Source: Acidobacteriota bacterium
GTDB taxonomy: Bacteria; Acidobacteriota; Terriglobia; Terriglobales; Acidobacteriaceae
Length of the DNA: 12,566 bases
Reading direction: 5' to 3'
NCBI GenBank assembly: GCA_021781075.1
Contig: JAJXXN010000093.1
Span: forward strand, 1-12,566
The translations under genes and the position numbers were made by a program. Positions 7,502-12,566 of the stretch are shown here, piece by piece; positions within the stretch are counted from its first letter, which is position 1; each line of letters opens with the position of its first letter. The notes beneath the pieces were generated by a model. That model was not told the origin of the DNA. It saw only the letters and a program-made list of their open reading frames with translations, and did not search any database.

Positions 7502-7729
7502 TTATTTAAAATCATCATCAAAAATGAAGCAATTTGGCGCGGCTATATGTCCATATCCAAATAGATAAGCCCAACCATTCGTTATAAAACGTTGACTATC
7601 ATTGGGAACGCTTATCGACTGGCCTGCCCGATCTTTTGTACCGGTGAGATTGTTCGTGTAGCGCAAAGTAAATTGGCCAGTTTTATCATCGGGCAGAATG
7701 TCAGGGCAGCCCACATAAACCATTTTCAA
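7502..7729 (-). CDS. Unrecognised 75-codon ORF in AT-rich DNA beside the tRNA
   Basis: The ORF ends 8 bp from the 3' end of the tRNA on the opposite strand. I do not recognise the product. Its composition is protein-like and polar-aromatic (TGQFTLRYTNNL, RFITNGWAYLFGYGH, ending in an acidic DDDFK). The frame stays open upstream of the ATG (AALAGSNAGYDSLK) to a TGA near 7774. No Shine-Dalgarno sequence precedes the ATG. The first 60 bp of this stretch (7501-7560) hold only 19 G/C, well below the flanking genes, which suggests acquired DNA. It may be the C-terminal fragment of a gene lost by rearrangement, or not a gene at all. Confidence 0.3.
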   Translation of the reverse strand: MKMVYVGCPDILPDDKTGQFTLRYTNNLTGTKDRAGQSISVPNDSQRFITNGWAYLFGYGHIAAPNCFIFDDDFK

Positions 7730-7779
7730 CGAATCGTAACCTGCATTCGACCCTGCAAGGGCGGCTCACTAAGCAACCC

Positions 7780-7958
7780 ATTTTAGTTCTTGAACAATTA
7801 TGAAATCGGCTGTGCTCGCTGGCCCTCGATTTATGTACGCCCTCGGCTACCGGTGCAACGACCCCCGCCTGCCGCAACACGCCCATAATCTGTTCAACAC
7901 TGAATCGCTTCTTTTCGGCAGCCAACTCCTTTGTCTGCCCAGGCTCGGTTCCAGCCAA
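7780..7958 (-). pseudogene. Decayed N-terminus of an IS3-family transposase OrfA
   Basis: The minus-strand frame reads AEKKRFSVEQIMGVLRQAG, then APVAEGVHKSRASEH. This closely follows the helix-turn-helix start of IS3-family OrfA proteins (KKRFSVEQIVGVLKQAE..GVPVAEVIRKAGISEQTFYRWK). Similarity fades after the SEH position: the TFYRWK motif is replaced by SRFHN, and no OrfB integrase follows. Only about 40 codons survive. The only upstream start (TTG near 7958) adds an unrelated leader. It lies directly downstream of the P450 gene and about 300 bp from the tRNA-Leu gene. It indicates past insertion-sequence activity at this boundary. No terminal inverted repeats were confirmed. Confidence 0.65.
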
Positions 7959-8007
7959 AGACTGACTTTTGAACTGGTTCGGTTTTGACCGGGATCTCTC
8001 ATGGCGA

Positions 8008-9387
8008 TTACCGGGGTAAAAAAGTCATGCGGATTCCGTTTTTCGGCCTCAGAATGACCATCGGGCGAGCTTCGATCGCCTGCCCCGGGGCAAGCTCGAA
8101 ATCATATTTTCTGAGTAGAATGCTGAGAATCATGAGGATTTGCAGCATGGCGAAGTTGCCACCTATGCAACCGCGAGGTCCGCCGCCGAATGGAATATGA
8201 GTGAAGGGCGTATGGCGGCTCAGGTTGGCTTTGGTAAAACGCGCTGGGTCGAATCGCTCGGGGTCGGGCCAGTAAAGCGATGCGTGGTGCGTGCCGTAGA
8301 CATAAACAATGACGGTTGATCCCCGGGGTATGACAATATCCCCGATGCGGTCTTCCGCGACTGCCATGCGGTCAATCATCCAAAACGGCGGGTAAAGGCG
8401 GAGTGCCTCGGAAATGATTTGAGTCGCGTACTCGAAGCGGGAAACATGCTCGAAACGCAGCGGTGCGCCGCCGAGGACGGAATCAAATTCAAGGCGGAGT
8501 TTTTCCAGGCAATCCGGTCGCGAAGCCAACAGATAGAGAAGCCAGGAGAGGGAGTTCGAGGATGTTTCATGGCCGGCGACGAGGAGTTGCATGCTCTCAC
8601 TGAGGACCAGTTCATCACTCATGCCATGGCCGTCGCTGTAACGGGCATCCATCAATGTCTGCAACAGGTCCGCACCGGGGGCCTCGTGGCGTCGCCTCTT
8701 GATGTATTCGAGAAGAATGCTGTCGGCGCGGACGCGCATCAGTTCGTGCTTACGCAATTGCCCAGAGACGCCAAACCATGGGTTCAGGTAAGGCTGCAGG
8801 GTTTGCCTGACGATGAATTCCTGAACCGTAGAGATGGTATGGCTGACGAGTTCGATGTCATCATCCTTCAGCCTTGCGCCAAAAAGCGCTCTTGCAACCA
8901 TGGAGAAGGTCATCTTCATCATGTTCGGGTAGATGTCTACGGGGCCAAGCGCGACTTGACTGTCGAATTTACGGAATGAATCGGCGAGTGTCTCCTGCAG
9001 CAGGGTGGAGAAAGCTTCGAGTTGTTTGAAATCGAAGCCCTTCTGGATCAAACGCCGCTGTGTGCGCCATGCTTCGCCCTCGGTGGTGAGAAGGCCTTTG
9101 CCCAGGAAGTGCCCCATCCGTTTTACCTGAATTTCCGACTTATGGTAGTTCTCGGCGTTGGTCTTCAAGACATGCTGGATGACGGCGGGGTTGATAGTCA
9201 CGATGGCTTCTTTGATGCCGCCAATGTAGAAGCGGAATGTGTCGCCGTATTGTTGGTTGTACTTTGAGAAGACCTGGACGGGATTGCGGGCCATGGCGGG
9301 TGAATCGGCAAAGGAGCGAAAACGGGAGACTGTAGGAATGGAGGAAGCCAACTTCAAACCTCTCAACGCTGACGGCGGAAAGATCAC
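8008..9387 (-). CDS. Cytochrome P450 monooxygenase
   Basis: A complete 459-residue P450 with no membrane anchor, so it is soluble and needs separate redox partners, which are not in the window. Visible landmarks are the C-helix WRTQRR (107-112), I-helix oxygen-binding AGHETSS (271-277), K-helix EALR (327-330), the PERF region DPERFDPARF (376-385), and the heme loop FGGGPRGCIGG (400-410) with Cys407 as axial ligand. The overall style resembles bacterial fatty-acid or CYP4/CYP102-like hydroxylases, but the substrate is not deducible. The first in-frame start is GTG at 9385-9387, preceded in frame by TGA and with no good ribosome site. TTG at 9349-9351 has AGAGG 7 nt upstream and may be the real start. 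It lies 80 bp downstream of the desaturase on the same strand, so the two are probably co-transcribed and may act on the same acyl chain. Confidence 0.94.
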   Translation of the reverse strand: MIFPPSALRGLKLASSIPTVSRFRSFADSPAMARNPVQVFSKYNQQYGDTFRFYIGGIKEAIVTINPAVIQHVLKTNAENYHKSEIQVKRMGHFLGKGLLTTEGEAWRTQRRLIQKGFDFKQLEAFSTLLQETLADSFRKFDSQVALGPVDIYPNMMKMTFSMVARALFGARLKDDDIELVSHTISTVQEFIVRQTLQPYLNPWFGVSGQLRKHELMRVRADSILLEYIKRRRHEAPGADLLQTLMDARYSDGHGMSDELVLSESMQLLVAGHETSSNSLSWLLYLLASRPDCLEKLRLEFDSVLGGAPLRFEHVSRFEYATQIISEALRLYPPFWMIDRMAVAEDRIGDIVIPRGSTVIVYVYGTHHASLYWPDPERFDPARFTKANLSRHTPFTHIPFGGGPRGCIGGNFAMLQILMILSILLRKYDFELAPGQAIEARPMVILRPKNGIRMTFLPR

Positions 9388-9467
9388 CGTGCGCGGAAAT
9401 CATATTGATTGAGTAATGCAGCCGGGTGGTCTGTGCAACAGGCGTGGAAAAATTGCATGCCCATGAA

Positions 9468-10604
9468 TCAGTTGCCGTTTCCCAGTTGCTTCAAAAGTTT
9501 CAGATGATGCCAGATTGCGCGAGTCATGGTGGGGTTTTGCCGATAAGGAACGCCAAATTCTTCGGCTGTTTTTTTGACGATGCATGTGAGTGGGGCATAG
9601 TGGGTGTGGCAGACGAAAGGGCAGAGATGATGGACGATGTGATGGTTGAGTCCGCCGGTCAGCCAACTGACAAGCGGATTCGTGGTCGCATAATCGGCGG
9701 TGGTGGCAAAGATGTGATAGACGCCGTTCTCAAACTCGCCGCGGTTGGTGGGAAAGTAGGTGCTGTCGATTGTGTGCGTGGTTTGGAAGACGAGCGCAAC
9801 GCATAGGCCGACGACGAGATGGACAAGCAGGAAGGAGCCGGCTACGAGCGGAAAAGATTTGCCCAGCAGTACCACCGGTAAAACGAGCATGTATGCGAGG
9901 TAGAAAGCTTTGCCTGCAAAGAGGATGGCGTATTCGCGCGCAGGATGTTTGGTGCGCCTGAGATACCCGTGAGCGGGGAAGAAAAAGCACTCGAAGTCAC
10001 GGACAAAGACATAGTCAAGCGAGAAGAGCGCGTACAAAAAGAAAACATAGAAGTGCTGAAAGCGATGCAGCCAGGCGCGGGGTTCATGGGGGGTAAAGCG
10101 CAGGAGGCCTCGGCCTGTCAGGGCATCATCTTCACCGTGCAGGTTGATGCAGGAATGGTGGCCGCGATGATGGAGGATGCGCCACATGTACGAGTTGATT
10201 CCGCATAGGTCAAAGACGTAATTGAGGGTTTTGTTCACTGCAGGCAGGGAAGAGATGGCGTTGTGGTTGCTGTCGTGGGCGATATTGAGCAAAAGAAATG
10301 TTTGAGCAATGCCGCCCAAAAGGTAGAGGGCAACAAACTGCGGGGAATTTGTCTTGAGCAAGTAGATGGCGGTCCAACTGGCGGCCAGCACTGCCAGACC
10401 CGTTGCAATCTTGACCCACATTGCGAGGTCTGCCTTGGGGGAAATCTTCTGCTCGGCGAAAAACCTGTCCAGGCGGTGGCGCAGGACTCTGGGAAACGAT
10501 TGCGCAGTTGCTGTATCGCGGTCACAGCCCCGCGGCGATGGCTCCGACGGAAAAAGGTCCTCCTCCTCCGCCTGTTGGGTGATCACCGCTTCACTCGCAG
10601 CCAT
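9468..10604 (-). CDS. Membrane fatty-acid desaturase (PF00487 type)
   Basis: A 378-residue integral membrane di-iron enzyme. The three histidine boxes are HDSNH (110-114), HHRGHH (145-150) and NHHIVHH (320-326). Hydrophobic segments lie at about 65-83, 89-110, 184-200, 228-250 and 255-275. These are the ligands and layout of membrane acyl desaturases and related hydroxylases and acetylenases. No cytochrome b5 domain is fused; the N-terminal 40 residues are acidic and unstructured-looking. The third box has His where front-end desaturases have Gln (QxxHH). The ATG at 10602-10604 is chosen because GGAGGAG ends 6 nt upstream; a TTG at 10610 lies inside that region. It is first in a likely desaturase-P450 operon and diverges from the FAAL gene, so the substrate may be an ACP-bound or lipid-bound acyl chain. 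Regiochemistry, and whether it makes a double or triple bond, cannot be read from sequence. Confidence 0.93.
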   Translation of the reverse strand: MAASEAVITQQAEEEDLFPSEPSPRGCDRDTATAQSFPRVLRHRLDRFFAEQKISPKADLAMWVKIATGLAVLAASWTAIYLLKTNSPQFVALYLLGGIAQTFLLLNIAHDSNHNAISSLPAVNKTLNYVFDLCGINSYMWRILHHRGHHSCINLHGEDDALTGRGLLRFTPHEPRAWLHRFQHFYVFFLYALFSLDYVFVRDFECFFFPAHGYLRRTKHPAREYAILFAGKAFYLAYMLVLPVVLLGKSFPLVAGSFLLVHLVVGLCVALVFQTTHTIDSTYFPTNRGEFENGVYHIFATTADYATTNPLVSWLTGGLNHHIVHHLCPFVCHTHYAPLTCIVKKTAEEFGVPYRQNPTMTRAIWHHLKLLKQLGNGN

Positions 10605-10619
10605 CTTCAACTCCTCCAG

Positions 10620-10638
10620 GGTTCAGTCGGCCTGAACC
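10620..10638 (-). promoter_or_regulatory. Inverted repeat just upstream of the desaturase ribosome site
   Basis: GGTTCAG (10620-10626) and CTGAACC (10632-10638) form a perfect 7-bp repeat around TCGGC. In desaturase mRNA the hairpin would end immediately 5' of the GGAGGAG ribosome site. It may affect translation or mRNA stability, or be an operator. Confidence 0.4.
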
Positions 10639-10684
10639 AGCCAGGTTGGTGGCATTCGCTGCCCATGTGTTGAGGCACACTTAT

Positions 10685-10709
10685 CACTTCGTCGCAATGG
10701 CGACGAGTG
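10685..10709. repeat. Imperfect hairpin in the desaturase leader region
   Basis: TCGTCGC (10689-10695) pairs with GCGACGA (10700-10706) around loop AATG. CAC (10685-10687) pairs with GTG (10707-10709) after one bulged T. The result is a 10-bp stem. There is no T-run on the desaturase strand that would make it a terminator. The role is unknown. Confidence 0.4.
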
Positions 10710-10820
10710 CTGATTTTAGCGCGGCACTGACGTGGGAATCAAGGAAATTCACTGCGCGGGTTGGACAGGGAAGCCCGCATTTATGAACAAAATGTGTGTT
10801 ACAAATACTCTCTCGCTCTG

Positions 10821-10835
10821 ATAGCATTGTGCTAT
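10821..10835. promoter_or_regulatory. Short palindrome, candidate operator
   Basis: ATAGCA-TTG-TGCTAT is a perfect 6-bp inverted repeat with a 3-bp centre. It is followed within a few bases by a smaller one (ATTG-ATG-CAAT, 10834-10844). Symmetric sites of this size between divergent genes often bind dimeric regulators. No regulator gene is in the window to pair with it. Confidence 0.3.
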
Positions 10836-11126
10836 TGATGCAATATGTTGACGGCTCTTCGAACTTTTTCCGGATTGTTGGCGAGTCAACGCAAAACTTC
10901 CCTGCCTTGTACCTTCGGCCACCAAGGAGTTTTTCCTCGATGGAGTGGTCGGTACAATCGAAAATTTGTCATGCCATTGATCGTGCAAGTGACCTGCTTG
11001 GTAATTCCCGCCACAGAGACTCAGCCCTATTGATCGCCAGGCATTGCACGGGGATCGTCAAGACATTTCCAGCTTCCAAGGCACTGGGTTTGCTCATCTC
11101 ACATTGAAGGGTATCACTGGTTTATT

Positions 11127-12440
11127 ATGACGACGATTTTGGACCAATTGGACAGGCTCGGTGAAGAGCACCCGCACAAGCTCCTCTATTCGTTCCTCGA
11201 CCTGAATGGCAATCCAATTGAAAGCTACACCTATGCGTCGTTTATTGAGCGCACAAAGGCGATCGCCGGACACTTGCGTCGCGATGGCCGTTTCAAGGTT
11301 GGTGACCGTCTTTTGCTGGCATATTCCCCGGGGCTCGAAATGATCTGCGCGTTTTTTGGATGCGTGCGAGCAGGGTTGATCCCCGTCCCCGTCTATCCCC
11401 CCAGTTCTCGCGGTTTTCAGAGCGCACTCTACAAAATGGTCCATATCGCCAAGGATTGCCAGGCGGCAGGCATTCTTACCAGCGCGGAATATCACGCATC
11501 ATTGAAGACGAATCTAACCCGTAGTGGAGTCGCGGCATCCGGCGTGGATGTTGATTACATCTCCAGTCTTCCCTGGATCGTCACCGAAAATTTCATTGAT
11601 GCCGTCCCCGGTGACACTTTTTATGATTTTTCCAAGATACTCTTTCTTCAATACACCTCTGGGTCGACGATGGAGCCCAAGGGCGTGATCGTGACGCACA
11701 AGAACATTCTGGACACGACTGAACTGGTGATCGACCATGCGAATCCGATTGTGGTTTCCTGGCTTCCGCAGTATCACGACATGGGGCTGATCGGATGCTA
11801 CCTTTATCCGGCGCTCCGTGGCGGTACGACGTATGGCTTCTCCTCCATGGACTTCATTCAGCGCCCGATCCTCTGGTTCAACACAATCCATGCGTACAAG
11901 GCGACGGCAACCGCGGCACCCAACTTCGCATATGATTACTGCCTGCGTGCCGGCCGACTTTCCAAGGAAAGCATGGAAGGTTGCGACCTGAGCACGCTCA
12001 AAGTGTTGATGGTGGCGGCGGAACCTGTGAAAGCCGATACCTTCACGCGTTTTCTGGAGTCGTTCCAGCCCTATGGGTTGAAGACGGAGAGCTTTTATGC
12101 CGCCTTTGGCCTGGCAGAAAATACGCTCGCGGTCACACTGGGCGGGCGCAAGGTCATTTCCGTCAACAAGCGCGCACTCACCCTGGGCCAGGCGCGTTTG
12201 ATCACTGAAGTATTCGAAATTGATGCCTCGACACAAATTGTCAGTTGCGGGACGCCGATCGCGGGTTTTGATGTCAAGATCGTGGACCCGGAACAACACA
12301 ACGTGCTCGAGGATCACCAGGTTGGTGAAATCTGGATAGCGGGAAACGGCAAATGCCAGGGCTACTGGAATAACCCGGAACTGACCCTGAAGCAATTTCG
12401 TGCGCGTCTGGTGGACGACAGCCCCTATGACGATGGCTAG
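11127..12440 (+). CDS. Fatty acyl-AMP ligase (FAAL), cut short by an in-frame TAG
   Basis: FAALs adenylate fatty acids and usually hand them to an acyl carrier protein of a polyketide, peptide or lipid assembly line. The first 437 codons cover the large N-terminal adenylation domain. Visible motifs are GLEMICAFFGCVRAGLIPVPVYPPSSRG (69-96), phosphate loop QYTSGSTMEPKG (175-186), the FAAL-typical WLPQYHDMGLIG (212-223), VAAEPV (297-301), FYAAFGLAENT (323-333) and GEIWIAGNGKCQGYWNNPE (400-418). The frame stops at TAG (12438-12440) after DDG, exactly where the family reads DGWLRTGD, so TGG became TAG. Without readthrough the product lacks the C-terminal subdomain and could not be a normal ligase. 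The ATG start gives the usual FAAL N-terminus (MTTILDQLDRLGEEHP) but has no strong ribosome site. It diverges from the desaturase-P450 pair. Confidence 0.88.
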   Translation: MTTILDQLDRLGEEHPHKLLYSFLDLNGNPIESYTYASFIERTKAIAGHLRRDGRFKVGDRLLLAYSPGLEMICAFFGCVRAGLIPVPVYPPSSRGFQSALYKMVHIAKDCQAAGILTSAEYHASLKTNLTRSGVAASGVDVDYISSLPWIVTENFIDAVPGDTFYDFSKILFLQYTSGSTMEPKGVIVTHKNILDTTELVIDHANPIVVSWLPQYHDMGLIGCYLYPALRGGTTYGFSSMDFIQRPILWFNTIHAYKATATAAPNFAYDYCLRAGRLSKESMEGCDLSTLKVLMVAAEPVKADTFTRFLESFQPYGLKTESFYAAFGLAENTLAVTLGGRKVISVNKRALTLGQARLITEVFEIDASTQIVSCGTPIAGFDVKIVDPEQHNVLEDHQVGEIWIAGNGKCQGYWNNPELTLKQFRARLVDDSPYDDG

Positions 12441-12566
12441 CTGCGCACCGGCGACATGGGCTTTATGCACGAAGGCGAACTGTATGTTTGCGGCCGCATC
12501 AAGGACATGATCATCCTGCGCGGGCAAAATTATTTTCCGCAGGACATCGAGAACATCGTAGAGAAA
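12441..12566 (+). pseudogene. Continuation of the FAAL frame after the TAG, running off the window
   Basis: The same frame continues with no shift for 42 codons to the window edge. It reads LRTGDMGFMHEGELYVCGRI, then KDMIILRGQNYFPQDIE. These are the hinge Asp region (GRIKD) and A8-type motif (IILRGQNYFPQDIE) of the FAAL C-terminal subdomain. The perfect resumption shows that the TAG replaces a single codon, with no frameshift or deletion. The coding sequence after the stop is undamaged as far as it can be seen. Confidence 0.85.

Larger units (their letters stand above)
10605..11126. other. Divergent control region between desaturase and FAAL genes
   Basis: This 522-bp stretch has no convincing gene; the short frames in it lack start signals and family resemblance. 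It holds three inverted repeats, listed separately. Weak promoter-like hexamers face the FAAL gene, for example TTGATC (10977-10982) and GGTAAT (11000-11005) spaced by 17 bp. I saw no strong promoter for the desaturase strand. The length is large for a simple divergent promoter, so a binding site for a regulator, a small RNA or a lost small gene are all possible. Confidence 0.5.

Noticed and set aside
10796..11107. 103-codon plus-strand frame in the gap before FAAL
   Set aside because: There is no ribosome binding site, no recognisable motif, and its Ser/Arg-rich composition looks like chance translation. It is treated as non-coding.
12438..12440. Genome-wide reassignment of TAG as an amino acid
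   Set aside because: purF ends naturally at TAG (2459-2461) at the expected family length, so TAG works as a stop in this genome. Only local readthrough remains possible.
11514..12527. 337-codon open frame on the minus strand opposite the FAAL, uninterrupted across the TAG site
   Set aside because: It is antisense to a gene with clear family motifs, shows no recognisable motifs itself, and such shadow frames are common in GC-rich DNA.
1..12566. CRISPR arrays, tandem repeats or complete insertion sequences
   Set aside because: No regularly spaced repeats were seen, and the only transposase trace is the short OrfA remnant near 7800-7958.

Overview
The window looks like a GC-rich chromosomal segment from a free-living, probably soil-type bacterium. 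The gene content (a DUF2911 secreted protein, a FmdB-type zinc ribbon, a PurL-PurF pair with a B. subtilis-type Fe-S PurF, FkbM methyltransferase, and a FAAL/desaturase/P450 set) fits Acidobacteriota or a neighbouring phylum. That placement is inference from gene content only; no marker gene settles it.

The left part (1-6405) is mostly housekeeping. A minus-strand, left-truncated prpB (methylisocitrate lyase) diverges from a secreted DUF2911 protein. A FmdB-type zinc ribbon gene and a yhhW-type pirin/quercetinase follow on the plus strand. The yhhW ribosome binding site lies in one arm of a perfect 10-bp hairpin. yhhW converges with a minus-strand purL-purF operon, with only 7 bp between the two stop codons. 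purL and purF overlap by four bases (GTGA), and PurF carries an unusually long 44-residue stretch before its catalytic cysteine.

The middle (6406-8007) is a transition zone. A near-consensus sigma70-type promoter (6456-6484) drives a FkbM-family methyltransferase. Next comes a complete tRNA-Leu(CAA) with encoded CCA. It is followed by about 500 bp of locally AT-rich DNA with an unrecognised 75-codon ORF and a decayed IS3-family OrfA N-terminus. This is typical of a tRNA-linked insertion site.

The right part (8008-12566) looks like one edge of a lipid or lipid-tailed natural-product locus. A membrane fatty-acid desaturase and a cytochrome P450 lie in tandem on the minus strand. They diverge, across about 520 bp of non-coding DNA holding several inverted repeats, from a fatty acyl-AMP ligase (FAAL) on the plus strand that runs off the window. 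Together these would activate a fatty acid, desaturate it and oxidise it, a combination known from polyyne and acyl-tail biosynthetic clusters. The FAAL reading frame is broken by an in-frame TAG exactly where the family has a conserved Trp (GWLRTGD motif). The frame resumes perfectly afterwards, so this is a recent nonsense mutation, a sequencing error or a readthrough site.
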